DNA of 64,000 nucleotides from Neptunitalea chrysea (GTDB lineage Bacteria > Bacteroidota > Bacteroidia > Flavobacteriales > Flavobacteriaceae): contig NZ_BRVP01000008.1 of assembly GCF_027924145.1 (NCBI RefSeq), positions 62,001-126,000 on the forward strand. Direction: 5' to 3'. The notes under the pieces are model-generated. The model saw only the letters and a program-made list of their open reading frames with translations. It was not told the DNA's origin and did not search any database. A program made the translations under genes and the position numbers. Each line of letters opens with the position of its first letter. Within the stretch, counting starts at the first letter, position 1. Positions 17,984-26,292 of the stretch are shown here, in pieces.

Positions 17984-19387
17984 ATGAAAAAACAGTATCT
18001 AATAGTACTCATTTTATGTTGTTTTCCTTTCTTTAATTTTGGACAATCGCTCAATCAAAGAATACAAGAAAATCGATTGCTCTTTCAAAAGGGTATGGAT
18101 AGTGCTTATATTCAATTAAATGAATTGATTAATGAGGCTGTTGAGACTAATAAACACAATGAAGAACTTATATTATTAGATAGAAAATGTCATTATTTAT
18201 ATAACATAACTGACTTAAACAATCTTCTTACCACTTCTCAAGAGTTAGAAAAAAAGGCAATAAAATATAAAAAACCGGTTTATCAGGCTGCTGCCAATCT
18301 TTATTTATCTGAAAGCTATTCCATGAATGATATGCAAGAAAAAGCTTTGGAATGTTTAAATATTGCAGAAAAATTAATTGAAAAAGCTCCTGAAATAACA
18401 ACTAATGTTTTCTATATCAAATCAAACATACTCTTAAGTCAGGGAAATATATACTATGACAAAAAAGAATATAATAAAGCAATAGCCAAAATTAAAACCG
18501 TTATAAAATCGGGTAAATTACTAACAGACTCAATCATGTACAATCAGTTTCAGTTTGTTAATTATTCTAATCTAGCTAATATATACCTAAAAATTAATAT
18601 TGACTCTGCTAAGTATTATGTGCACAAATCTATAGCTCTAGAAAGCCAAAAATATAGCCAATTAAATATTACCGGTTCAAACTTTTATGTCTTAGGTAAA
18701 GTAAATCAACATGAAAATAATATACCTGATGCATTAAGGAACTATAAGAAATCTTACCACATTATTGAAGAGTATGGAGATGGTTTAATAAGATCCGATT
18801 TATATAGAAGTCTTCAAGAAGTATATACCGAATTAGGAAAAGCAGATTCTGCAAAAATTTATGGAGATAAACTTAAAGAATATGAACTTTTAAATCTACA
18901 GAACAAATATAAATCCTTAAAGACTATAATTAAAGAAACTGACGACTCCACAAAAGAATCAGAAGCTACTTTATTATTAATTATTGGTGTTGCAGTAATT
19001 GTTATTTTAATTATATCTATTTTACTTATTTATTTCCTAAGAAAAAGAAAACTTCAGGCTATAACCCCCATAGAAACAGAGCAAGAAAAATTAGCCAAAA
19101 ATTACGACAAACTTCTAGAGCTAATCAAAAAAGATGACCCTGCCTTTTTATCAAATTTTGAAGAAATTTTTCCAGATTTTAGAAATAATCTTTTAGCTAT
19201 AAATACAGAACTTAATATCTCGGAAATCACTTTTTGTGCATTATTAAAACTAAATTTGTCTACTAAAAAAATCGCACAATTAACTTTTATAGAAACCAGA
19301 ACGGTGCAAAACAAAAAACACCGTATTCGGAAAAAATTAAGTATTCCTAAAGAAATAGACACTTATAACTGGTTTAATAGTATTTAG
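17984..19387 (+). CDS. Membrane TPR protein with cytoplasmic LuxR-like HTH (one-component regulator)
   Basis: 467 residues. A signal peptide (about 1-20, 'FFNFGQ') is followed by a periplasmic TPR-type helical array (about 25-310), one transmembrane helix (about 326-349, 'LLLIIGVAVIVILII') and a positively charged stop-transfer 'RKRK'. The cytoplasmic tail has a GerE/LuxR-like helix-turn-helix at the end ('CALLKLNLSTKKIAQ' and 'ETRTVQNKKHRIRKKL'). This TPR-TM-HTH layout is common in Bacteroidota and is read as a sensor that passes an envelope signal straight to DNA. No kinase or receiver domain is present. Targets are unknown; the neighbouring secreted phosphoesterase and TPR proteins are possible ones. 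Confidence 0.85.
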   Translation: MKKQYLIVLILCCFPFFNFGQSLNQRIQENRLLFQKGMDSAYIQLNELINEAVETNKHNEELILLDRKCHYLYNITDLNNLLTTSQELEKKAIKYKKPVYQAAANLYLSESYSMNDMQEKALECLNIAEKLIEKAPEITTNVFYIKSNILLSQGNIYYDKKEYNKAIAKIKTVIKSGKLLTDSIMYNQFQFVNYSNLANIYLKINIDSAKYYVHKSIALESQKYSQLNITGSNFYVLGKVNQHENNIPDALRNYKKSYHIIEEYGDGLIRSDLYRSLQEVYTELGKADSAKIYGDKLKEYELLNLQNKYKSLKTIIKETDDSTKESEATLLLIIGVAVIVILIISILLIYFLRKRKLQAITPIETEQEKLAKNYDKLLELIKKDDPAFLSNFEEIFPDFRNNLLAINTELNISEITFCALLKLNLSTKKIAQLTFIETRTVQNKKHRIRKKLSIPKEIDTYNWFNSI

Positions 19388-19423
19388 AATAAATCTTCTT
19401 CAAAAATCAATAGTTCATAGCGA

Positions 19424-19468
19424 TTGAATAATAATTATTATATACAATTTGAAATAATAATTATTCAA
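19424..19468. repeat. AT-rich inverted repeat
   Basis: Two 16-base arms (19424-19439 and 19453-19468) pair with one mismatch around 13 bases. It lies 36 bp past the TPR-HTH stop and has no T tract, so it may be an mRNA 3' hairpin or a protein-binding palindrome. Confidence 0.5.
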
Positions 19469-19581
19469 ATTATCTGATTTATATTAAAAAAACAACAAAG
19501 AGTACCTAATGAGTATATACTTTTCTTTGTAGAAATAAGGTATTGTGTATACAAAAAATAGGTCTTTTTGGTGTGTGTTAC

Positions 19582-19589
19582 TACATTTG
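19582..19589 (+). promoter_or_regulatory. Orphan -7 promoter element
   Basis: TAcaTTTG, a perfect match to TAnnTTTG, stands in a gap with no gene start downstream on this strand. It is followed by a terminator at 19690-19714. No TTG lies at the usual -33 spacing. Confidence 0.4.
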
Positions 19590-19595
19590 GTTTAA

Positions 19596-19714
19596 CAATT
19601 AAAAACAAAGAGGACTTTACCCCCTCATACATAAATCTTACTAAGATATAATAGTGAAGTAATTCATTAACATCCATCCAACAATAAAGAAACCTGCTGC
19701 GGCAGGTTTTTTTT
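19596..19714 (+). ncRNA. Candidate small RNA, about 120 nt
   Basis: A -7 box at 19582-19589 predicts a start near 19596, and a textbook intrinsic terminator ends at 19714. Between them I find no ATG and no ORF worth calling on this strand; a short GAGG...CCTC pairing is possible at about 19609-19626. The terminator's T tract is on the plus strand only, so it is not the end of the minus-strand phosphoesterase gene, which has its own. I do not recognise the RNA family. Both ends are predictions. Confidence 0.35.
19690..19714 (+). terminator. Intrinsic terminator with no coding gene upstream
   Basis: A perfect 8-bp stem (19690-19697 with 19702-19709) with a TGCG loop runs into a T tract. The nearest plus-strand stop is 300 bp upstream, at 19387. 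Confidence 0.8.
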
Positions 19715-19840
19715 ATGCTTATACTTTTAAGTGTTAACCTCGTGCCTAAATTATGTAGTGGTTAAAACAAAACAATTCGGACTATTCTCATCGATTTAGA
19801 TGTATTCATTAGGAGACAAGTGTAGAAGCATTTAATCGCT

Positions 19841-19872
19841 AAAAAAAGTGATCCGGAAAAACCCGAACCACT
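19841..19872 (-). terminator. Intrinsic terminator of the phosphoesterase gene
   Basis: Read on the minus strand, a 10-bp stem (19863-19872 with 19847-19856, two G-U pairs) is followed by seven Ts (19841-19847). It lies 55 bp past the stop of the calcineurin-like gene. Confidence 0.7.
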
Positions 19873-19926
19873 ATAAACTACTTAAACTAAACTGCTATTA
19901 TTAATATTAAAATATACATTCTTATT

Positions 19927-21504
19927 TTAGTTACCTAATACAGACGGAGCCACTTTATAAGTGGTCTGAGTGGTATAGGTTTTACCGAACATATCGGTAG
20001 CTTTTATTTCAATGGTATGCTCTCCCTTTTCTAATTTAGTTAACATTTTGGCTGCCCATAAATGCTCACAAGGAATTGGATTACTACTTCTTCTACCCGG
20101 CATTAAGGTGGTTATGGTATCCCATTCACGAACCAGTTCTTGATATGAAGGATCTTCCTTTTCAATATAAAACATAGTTTTCCATTCTCCATTATCTATT
20201 TTAAATTCTACAGTATCTCCTTCACTTCCCATAAAGAAATTCACAAAAATCCTTGCACTAGTAGATTTGTCTTTCGCTACTACCTTTGGCGCATATACTT
20301 GCATCTGAAAAGACGCATCTTTACCTGCCACTTTGTATGATGTATCATACATATTTCCATTAAAGTGAATAAAAGCATACCCTTTAGGGGTTCCATCTCG
20401 CATAACAGATATAGGGGTACCATCTGCTCCTATTTTCCCCGAGTACCAGTCGCCACTAGTGGTTCCTACATTGTACTCATGATGCGGTTTTTCGCCATTC
20501 CAACCTTCTTCCTTACCAAAAAAATCCTGACGTTGAATATGTGTATGCGCAGATAAACTTAAATTATACTTAAAAGGCAATAGCAACTCAAATAAACGGT
20601 TTCTGTCTTCATCTCTAAAAGTATCTCCTCCATCATCTTTCAAAGGAATATGAAACGATACTACTACCAAATAATCTTTAGGGACATACTTTAGATCATT
20701 CTCCACAAAATCTAACTGATCCTTTCTAAATCCTCCATAATACCCTTTATGATCTCTAGGATCAGGATATAAGATATCATCTAACACTATAAAGTGAACC
20801 TTACCATAATTAAAAGAATAATTAGCTGGTCCAAAATGTGCTTCAAAGGTTTCGTCACTGTACTGTTCTTCTTCCGCAGCATAGTTCATATCATGGTTCC
20901 CCATTACATTATACCATGGAATACCAACTTGTTTCATTATATTCTTATAAGGGGTATGTAAATCTAAATTATCTCCTACAATATCTCCTAAACTCATCCC
21001 AAACGGAATGTTCTTAATCCCTTTTACCTCATTTACAATTCCTTTTTCAAACCAATCCATATCTTGCATGGTATACGGTTGCGGATCGCCAAAAACCAAA
21101 ATGGTAAACTCCTCTTTTTCTATACTTGGTAACAAACCAAAATCTATCTTTTTAGGTAGTTTTCCAGTCGGGGCTGTCCCTTCATATTCTAATTTAGGAG
21201 AACCCTTTGGTTTATGTATGTAATAAAACTGAGGTATATTATTCTCATCTACCGGCAATGCATAACCTGTAGGTTTAATAACAGCAATTATATTATCTGT
21301 TTCTACTTCTATCTGATACTCACCATCTTCATTAGTTTTTACAACCTGTACCCCATTAGTAACCGAAACATTTGATATTCCTTTTTCTTTACGGTCCTTT
21401 TTACCATTACCATTAACATCTTCATATACCGTACCTTTAGCTATCTGCTGAGCCGATACCTGTAAAGTTATAATACCTATTAATCCAAACAGTAAATTTT
21501 TCAT
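19927..21504 (-). CDS. Secreted calcineurin-like metallophosphoesterase
   Basis: 525 residues with a signal peptide (1-18, 'LQVSAQ'). An N-terminal SdrD/carboxypeptidase-like beta sandwich ('GTVYEDVNGNGKKD...GISNVSVTNG') precedes the metallophosphoesterase core. The core has the metal-binding motifs in order: 'FGDPQ', 'SLGDIVGDN', 'MGNHDMNY', 'SFHIPL' and 'SAHTHIQ'. A C-terminal beta domain of the calcineurin-like C-terminal family follows. The protein should hydrolyse phosphate mono- or diesters outside the cytoplasm; the substrate cannot be told. It is a single-gene unit with its own terminator. Note that GDPQ replaces the commoner GDxH of the first motif, as seen in this subfamily. Confidence 0.9.
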   Translation of the reverse strand: MKNLLFGLIGIITLQVSAQQIAKGTVYEDVNGNGKKDRKEKGISNVSVTNGVQVVKTNEDGEYQIEVETDNIIAVIKPTGYALPVDENNIPQFYYIHKPKGSPKLEYEGTAPTGKLPKKIDFGLLPSIEKEEFTILVFGDPQPYTMQDMDWFEKGIVNEVKGIKNIPFGMSLGDIVGDNLDLHTPYKNIMKQVGIPWYNVMGNHDMNYAAEEEQYSDETFEAHFGPANYSFNYGKVHFIVLDDILYPDPRDHKGYYGGFRKDQLDFVENDLKYVPKDYLVVVSFHIPLKDDGGDTFRDEDRNRLFELLLPFKYNLSLSAHTHIQRQDFFGKEEGWNGEKPHHEYNVGTTSGDWYSGKIGADGTPISVMRDGTPKGYAFIHFNGNMYDTSYKVAGKDASFQMQVYAPKVVAKDKSTSARIFVNFFMGSEGDTVEFKIDNGEWKTMFYIEKEDPSYQELVREWDTITTLMPGRRSSNPIPCEHLWAAKMLTKLEKGEHTIEIKATDMFGKTYTTQTTYKVAPSVLGN

Positions 21505-21752
21505 ATACTTTCTTTTTCGTTTTCAAAATAACACCTTTAATGTATCCTGAAACTAACCGAATTTTTAAGGTAAGGTTAAGATAGTAGCAGGTATCCTTAT
21601 AACAAGGTTTTACTATAAAATTAGTATTATAATATCTTTACCTTTATAAGGTAAAGAAGATACCTTTTTACAGTATACTAAATAAATGAACCTAATGAGC
21701 TCACTCAAAAAATTAAAATATTACAATACTACTTTTTACAGTGATTTCTCAT
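21505..21752. other. Divergent intergenic region with a palindrome
   Basis: Upstream region shared by the phosphoesterase (minus) and the secreted TPR gene (plus). It holds the palindrome at 21636-21656 and several nearby AAGGT/ACCTT fragments (about 21566-21610 and 21656-21666). No TAnnTTTG box was found on either strand. Confidence 0.4.
21636..21656. promoter_or_regulatory. Palindrome, possible operator
   Basis: Two 9-base arms (21636-21644 and 21648-21656; CTTTACCTT and AAGGTAAAG) flank TAT. It lies between divergent genes, so a regulator-binding site is plausible. No T tract suggests termination. Confidence 0.35.
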
Positions 21753-21860
21753 ATGGCACATATGAAAAAAAAAAATTGCATAACTTACATTCCTAAAATG
21801 GGAATTGACACTACCAATGATGAAAGTATTCAGGAATTTATAATTAGAAAACTCCAATAA
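21753..21860 (+). CDS. Possible 35-residue small protein
   Basis: An ATG-started ORF (MAHMKKKNCITYIPK...) ends with TAA 38 bp before the secreted TPR gene. The composition is plausible for a small basic protein (KKK near the start, acidic middle), but there is no recognised motif, no signal peptide and no promoter box. It could be a leader peptide, a remnant or chance. Confidence 0.2.
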   Translation: MAHMKKKNCITYIPKMGIDTTNDESIQEFIIRKLQ

Positions 21861-21898
21861 CATTGATTTATACGAAGCTATCTTCCAACTTAATAAGT

Positions 21899-22804
21899 AT
21901 GAAAAATATAATAAAAACAACACTCTTTCTAACCATCGCATTTCTATCCCAAAACTTTTATGGACAAGAATATTCTGTTCAATTTCAGGAATATTTTAAT
22001 GCTAAAGACACCACTAATCAGATCAAAGTTTTAACAGCATGGGAAAAAGCAACCCCAAAAGATCCAGAATTATACACCTCGTATTTCAATTATTATTTTT
22101 CTAAAGCACAAAAAGAATTTATTTCATTATCAACAGATGAACCTCAAGGTATGGGATTAACCCTTACGGATAGTACGAATCAAATAGCAGGTTATTTAAG
22201 TGGTCAGGTAACTTATGATGAAAGGTATACAACTCAGGCATTCCAAAAAATTGATGAGGGAATTAAATTATTTCCAAATCGTTTAGATATGCGATTTGGT
22301 AAAACATATGCCTTAAAAGAATTAAAGAGATGGGATGAACTAACCGATGTGTTCATTGAAACAGTTACCTATGGGAATAAAATTAATAATGACTGGTTAT
22401 GGACAGAAAACAAAAAATTAGAATCTGGTAAAGAGAATATGCTTGCCGCTATACAAGATTATATATCTGAAATGTTTAATACAGGAAATGATAAAGTAAT
22501 TGATAACATGCGTACAATTTCTCTTGAAGTACTAAAATACTATCCAAATCATGTAGAAAGTCTTTCTAATATAGGGACTACTTATCTGATAGACAAAGAA
22601 TATGAAAATGCTCTTAATTACTTTCTGAAAGCTGAAACAATTAACCCTAAAGATGCTATTGTTTTAAACAATATTGCCTACAGCTATCAGCTTTTGGAAA
22701 ACAATGTAAAAGCAATTGAATACTACAAAAAGATGCTACCTTACGTTAGCACCGAAACTAAGGAAAGTATTAAAAGAGTCATTACAGGATTAGAATCAAA
22801 ATAA
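21899..22804 (+). CDS. Secreted tetratricopeptide-repeat protein
   Basis: 301 residues from the ATG at 21899, chosen because it starts a clean signal peptide ('MKNIIKTTLFLTIAF...FYGQ'); an upstream ATG at 21863 would bury it. The mature part is helical. The clearest TPR units are near the C-terminus: 'NHVESLSNIGTTYLIDKEY' followed by 'ALNYFLKAETINPKD' and 'VLNNIAYSYQLLEN'. TPRs mediate protein-protein contact; no enzyme motif is seen. It is followed by its own strong terminator, so it stands alone. Partner unknown. Confidence 0.8.
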   Translation: MKNIIKTTLFLTIAFLSQNFYGQEYSVQFQEYFNAKDTTNQIKVLTAWEKATPKDPELYTSYFNYYFSKAQKEFISLSTDEPQGMGLTLTDSTNQIAGYLSGQVTYDERYTTQAFQKIDEGIKLFPNRLDMRFGKTYALKELKRWDELTDVFIETVTYGNKINNDWLWTENKKLESGKENMLAAIQDYISEMFNTGNDKVIDNMRTISLEVLKYYPNHVESLSNIGTTYLIDKEYENALNYFLKAETINPKDAIVLNNIAYSYQLLENNVKAIEYYKKMLPYVSTETKESIKRVITGLESK

Positions 22805-22829
22805 AAGTTATTACAACATTACTTTAGAT

Positions 22830-22872
22830 AGCTTCTTTTAATCATTATTAAATTAAAAGAAGCTTTTTTTTT
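22830..22872 (+). terminator. Intrinsic terminator of the secreted TPR gene
   Basis: A 13-bp perfect stem (22830-22842 with 22852-22864) with a 9-nt loop is followed by a T tract to 22872. Confidence 0.85.
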
Positions 22873-23035
22873 ACACATTAAAACAGATAATATTTATCAA
22901 TATATCATCCATTCTCTATTTCCAATACACTATTTAAAAAAGCATTTCAAAAACTGTAATTCAACCACTTGTTAATTGATTTTTTGTAAATTCCATAAAA
23001 CCAAAACAGCTTTTATAACTCCAAAAAATAACTTA

Positions 23036-23905
23036 ATGAGGCCTATCTTATTTTTCATTCTTATTGTTACAGTTAAGATGTCTTTTTCTCAAGATGTTCA
23101 ACTGCAAATATTAGATAACGAGCTAAACAAACCCTTTGAATTTTCTTCATTAGCTATTAGAAATGATACCATTTTTTTGCCTACAGAAAATTGTAAAACT
23201 ATTTTTTATGTAGATAAAATAACTAAGAAAGTAATTGGTAAAGATTACTTTGAAGTTTTAGGAAAATCTGATCTTGAAGGTATCACTGTATTTAAAAATT
23301 ACATTTTCGTTGCCGATGAAGAAGATAATAATATTCAATTTATTAATATTACTACAAAGGCAATTACAAAACTAAAAATACATGATATCGATTCGAATCA
23401 GAACACAAATCATGACTTCGGGTTAGAAGGTATTAAAATGAACAAGAAAGGAACTTATTTATATGTCCTTAAAGAGCTAAATAAAAATTACGAAAGTGAA
23501 ATTTATTGTTTTAATGTAACCTTTAAAAACAATTTATTTTTTCTAGCACTTGATAAAAAAATAGTAATTAGATTAGACCGTAGTCACCGTTATACCGACC
23601 TTGCTCTGAGCGAAGATGAAACTAAACTTTATTTACTTAGATCTAAAATTGGGGGATACTATATTGATCATATAGATATAACCAATCTTAAGTCTACTTT
23701 CTATTTTAAAGACTTAGCTACTATTGATATTTCTAAAAGTGTAAATACCTATAGCAAACTAGGATATAATAGCAATATGGAAGGTTTAGCTGTAGATGGA
23801 AATTCATTATATCTGATTAGCGATAACTATAATGGACGAGATAACACTTGTGATGATCCAGTAAACGAAAAATCAAAAACCCTGTTCCTTGAAGTTAAAT
23901 TATAA
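23036..23905 (+). CDS. Secreted beta-propeller protein (SdiA-regulated / esterase-like phytase type)
   Basis: 289 residues from the ATG at 23036, which gives the signal peptide 'MRPILFFILIVTVKMSFSQ'. The mature protein reads as repeated four-strand blades: 'SDLEGITVFKNYIFVADEE', 'FGLEGIKMNKKGTYLYVL' and 'NMEGLAVDGNSLYLISDNY'. The LEG(I/L) blade starts with acidic loops resemble the SdiA-regulated and esterase-like phytase propeller families, which sit on the cell surface. A phosphoester substrate is only a guess. A C-terminal pair of acidic residues and one Cys ('NTCDDP') could bind metal. Family moderately sure. Confidence 0.65.
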   Translation: MRPILFFILIVTVKMSFSQDVQLQILDNELNKPFEFSSLAIRNDTIFLPTENCKTIFYVDKITKKVIGKDYFEVLGKSDLEGITVFKNYIFVADEEDNNIQFINITTKAITKLKIHDIDSNQNTNHDFGLEGIKMNKKGTYLYVLKELNKNYESEIYCFNVTFKNNLFFLALDKKIVIRLDRSHRYTDLALSEDETKLYLLRSKIGGYYIDHIDITNLKSTFYFKDLATIDISKSVNTYSKLGYNSNMEGLAVDGNSLYLISDNYNGRDNTCDDPVNEKSKTLFLEVKL

Positions 23906-23986
23906 ATCAGTGAAAAATATTTAAAAAATTAAAAAACTCATTAACAAATAGTTGCAAATTATTTTTAAAATATTTTTAAATATCGC

Positions 23987-24016
23987 TTGTAAGACCCAAA
24001 AACAGTACTATATTTG
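23987..24016 (+). promoter_or_regulatory. Promoter of the tRNA operon
   Basis: TTG (23987-23989), 19 bp, TAtaTTTG (24009-24016): a full match to the Bacteroidota -33/-7 promoter. It lies 35 bp upstream of mature tRNA-Tyr. Confidence 0.8.
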
Positions 24017-24051
24017 CATCCGCTTTCACAAAGGAAGTTCTTTAAAATATC

Positions 24052-24134
24052 GGGGAGATACTCAAGCGGCCAACGAGGACAGACTGTAAATCTGTTGGTT
24101 TTTACCTTCGCAGGTTCGAATCCTGCTCTCCCCA
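24052..24134 (+). tRNA. tRNA-Tyr (anticodon GTA)
   Basis: The acceptor stem 24052-24058 pairs with 24127-24133 and the discriminator is A. The anticodon loop CTGTAAA places GTA at 24086-24088. The long variable arm is typical of bacterial tRNA-Tyr, and the T-loop GGTTCGAATCC is present. CCA is not encoded. It is first in a two-tRNA operon. Confidence 0.95.
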
Positions 24135-24147
24135 CTGAAATTAAATT

Positions 24148-24220
24148 GCGGGAGTAGCTCAGTTGGTAGAGCGTCAGCCTTCCAAGCTGAATGTCGCGAG
24201 TTCGAACCTCGTCTCCCGCT
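24148..24220 (+). tRNA. tRNA-Gly (anticodon TCC)
   Basis: The acceptor stem GCGGGAG (24148-24154) pairs with 24213-24219 and the discriminator is T, as usual for glycine. The anticodon loop CTTCCAA places TCC at 24181-24183. D-arm 'AGCTCAGTTGGTAGAGC' and T-loop GTTCGAACC are canonical. It lies 13 bp after tRNA-Tyr. Confidence 0.95.
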
Positions 24221-24225
24221 CTACA

Positions 24226-24262
24226 AAAAAAGCCTTAAACTTTAAAATTTTAAGGCTTTTTT
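24226..24262. terminator. Bidirectional intrinsic terminator, tRNA operon / bcp
   Basis: Stem 24232-24239 with 24249-24256, extended by A/T pairs, has T tracts on both strands. It ends the tRNA operon on the plus strand and bcp on the minus strand. Confidence 0.85.
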
Positions 24263-24289
24263 GTTTTAAATACTTTTTTAAACTCTCGC

Positions 24290-24742
24290 TTATTCCAAAA
24301 TTTGAGCAGCGTGATCTTTGGTTTTTACTTTTTCTATAACACGCTCTACTACTCCTTCTTCGTTAATTATAAAAGTCATGCGGTGAATACCATCGTATTC
24401 TTTACCCATAAACTTTTTAGGTCCCCAAACACCAAATGCGTTAATCACCGTTTTATCTTCATCTGCCAATAACGGAAATGGAAAATCATATTTATTTTTA
24501 AAATTTGCCTGTCTTTTAACTGAATCGGCACTTACTCCTAAAAGGGTATATCCAGCTCCTTTTAATTGCTCATAATGATCACTTAAATTACATGCCTCTG
24601 CTGTACAACCTGGAGTACTAGCTTTGGGATAAAAGAAAACAATCACTTTCTGTCCTAAATAATCATTCCAATCAATTTTATTACCTGCATCATCTATGCT
24701 TGTAAAATGAGGTACTTTATTTCCTGTTTTTAATGTATTCAT
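24290..24742 (-). CDS. bcp: Thioredoxin-dependent thiol peroxidase (peroxiredoxin Q/BCP)
   Basis: 150 residues from the ATG at 24742, which matches the normal BCP start ('MNTLKTGNKVPHF'); a start at 24781 would add 13 residues not typical of the family. The peroxidatic Cys lies in 'YPKASTPGCTAEAC', with the resolving Cys five residues later as in the BCP subgroup. The downstream 'GVSADSVKRQANF' and 'FPLLADED' strands complete the thioredoxin-like fold. The enzyme reduces H2O2 and organic hydroperoxides in the cytoplasm using thioredoxin. It is a single gene with a shared terminator. Confidence 0.95.
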   Translation of the reverse strand: MNTLKTGNKVPHFTSIDDAGNKIDWNDYLGQKVIVFFYPKASTPGCTAEACNLSDHYEQLKGAGYTLLGVSADSVKRQANFKNKYDFPFPLLADEDKTVINAFGVWGPKKFMGKEYDGIHRMTFIINEEGVVERVIEKVKTKDHAAQILE

Positions 24743-24916
24743 TTGTTTAGTTTTTTCTAATATACTGGTTTTATAACTCAATTTTTACCATCTCCCATAA
24801 ATTTTTAAAATAGGGCTATCAAAATTATTAACATATTGTGGTTAGTTAAACTCAAAAACCGAAATTTAAAACAGTTTTATTTGGAAAAAAACTGAGGTGG
24901 TTTTACTTTCGCCATC

Positions 24917-26275
24917 ATGAAAATAGGAATTGACGCTATTAGTTTTGATATACCAAAACTACAATTGCCAATTAAAGATTTAGCAATTGCCAGAAATATA
25001 GAACCAGTAAAACTGGAAAAAGGATTAGGTTTATTAAGAATGGCGATGCCCGATGTGCATCAAGATGCAATAACCTTTGCCGCCAACGCGATTACAAAAC
25101 TTGTTCAGCAAGAAAATTTACTACCAACAGACATCAATAGAATTTATGTAGGTACCGAAAGTGGTATGGACGCTTCTAAACCTATTGCTTCTTACTTACT
25201 AGCTATTTTAGAAAATTTCTTTGGGGAAAACACCATGACCCATTGTGATGCTGTAGATCTTACGTTTGCCTGTATAGGTGGCGTAGATGCGTTACAAAAT
25301 TGCATAGACTTTGTACGTTTACACCCAAATCAAAAGGCTATCGTTGTTTGTACAGATATTGCTAAATACGACTTAAACTCTACAGGAGAATATACACAAG
25401 GTGCCGGTGCAATGGCTATGTTAGTTGCAAAAGACCCTAAGATTATTAGCTTTAACTCTAAAATTGCTACAAGTGCTAAAGGTGTCTTTGACTTCTTTAA
25501 GCCGCACAGAATTGTTAAGAAAGAGGCGCTTGGTATTACTAATAACAAAGCTTGGCAAGGTGTTTTAGAAACCGAAATAGAGATTTTTAAAGAACAGCCC
25601 GTTTTTGATGGTCAATACTCTAACGACTGTTATGTAGAACGTACTGTTGAAGCTTACAACAGATTTAAAGAATTAACAGAAATTAAAGCTACCTTATATG
25701 AAAACTGGAAAGCAATTATAATGCACCTTCCATATAGTTTTCAGGCACGAAGAATGTTCCCTGAAATTTATATTTCAGACCATCCTGAATTAAGTAAAGA
25801 GATAAGCAAATCAGATGAAGATTACTTCGCAAAAGTAAAAGCATTTAGCAAATCTGATACTTATAAGGCCTTTATTGCAGAAAGATTTGCCCCGGCTGAA
25901 AAAGCTTCCTCTTTAATTGGTAACATGTATACGGGGTCTATTTTCATGGGATTATTATCTACCCTATGTTATTACGCCAAAACAGAAACCGACCTTACTA
26001 ATACTAAGCTTGGATTCTTAGCATACGGTAGTGGTGCTAAATCAAAAGTATTTGAAGGTACTGTTGAGACAGGATGGAAAGAAGCTGTTGCAAAAACTGA
26101 ACTATTTGAAGTTTTAGAAGCTACAACGCCTATTAACATTGACTTGTACCATGGATTGCATAAAAAGGAGATTAGCACAAGTATAGTTACTCCTTCTAAA
26201 GAATGGGTTTTAGATAGTATTGAAGAAACCGAAGTAAACAAACTAGGGGCTCGTTACTACAAATACATTGACTAA
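24917..26275 (+). CDS. Hydroxymethylglutaryl-CoA synthase
   Basis: 452 residues of the thiolase superfamily. The enzyme condenses acetyl-CoA with acetoacetyl-CoA to HMG-CoA, the entry to the mevalonate route of isoprenoid synthesis, which many Flavobacteriaceae use. Catalytic residues are in place: Glu81 ('GTESGMD'), Cys119 ('LTFACIGG') and His270 ('MHLPYSFQARRMF'). The length is slightly above bacterial MvaS (about 390), as usual in this phylum. An imperfect -7 box (TActTTCG, 24907-24914) lies just before the ATG. No other mevalonate genes are in the window. Endonuclease III follows after 17 bp and may be co-transcribed. Confidence 0.92.
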   Translation: MKIGIDAISFDIPKLQLPIKDLAIARNIEPVKLEKGLGLLRMAMPDVHQDAITFAANAITKLVQQENLLPTDINRIYVGTESGMDASKPIASYLLAILENFFGENTMTHCDAVDLTFACIGGVDALQNCIDFVRLHPNQKAIVVCTDIAKYDLNSTGEYTQGAGAMAMLVAKDPKIISFNSKIATSAKGVFDFFKPHRIVKKEALGITNNKAWQGVLETEIEIFKEQPVFDGQYSNDCYVERTVEAYNRFKELTEIKATLYENWKAIIMHLPYSFQARRMFPEIYISDHPELSKEISKSDEDYFAKVKAFSKSDTYKAFIAERFAPAEKASSLIGNMYTGSIFMGLLSTLCYYAKTETDLTNTKLGFLAYGSGAKSKVFEGTVETGWKEAVAKTELFEVLEATTPINIDLYHGLHKKEISTSIVTPSKEWVLDSIEETEVNKLGARYYKYID

Positions 26276-26292
26276 TTTCTGAAAAAATATTC

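Noticed and set aside
19465-19677. A 70-codon ORF on the minus strand in the intergenic gap
   Set aside because: Low-complexity Leu/Tyr/Ile composition and no promoter; the one-sided terminator nearby points to the plus strand.
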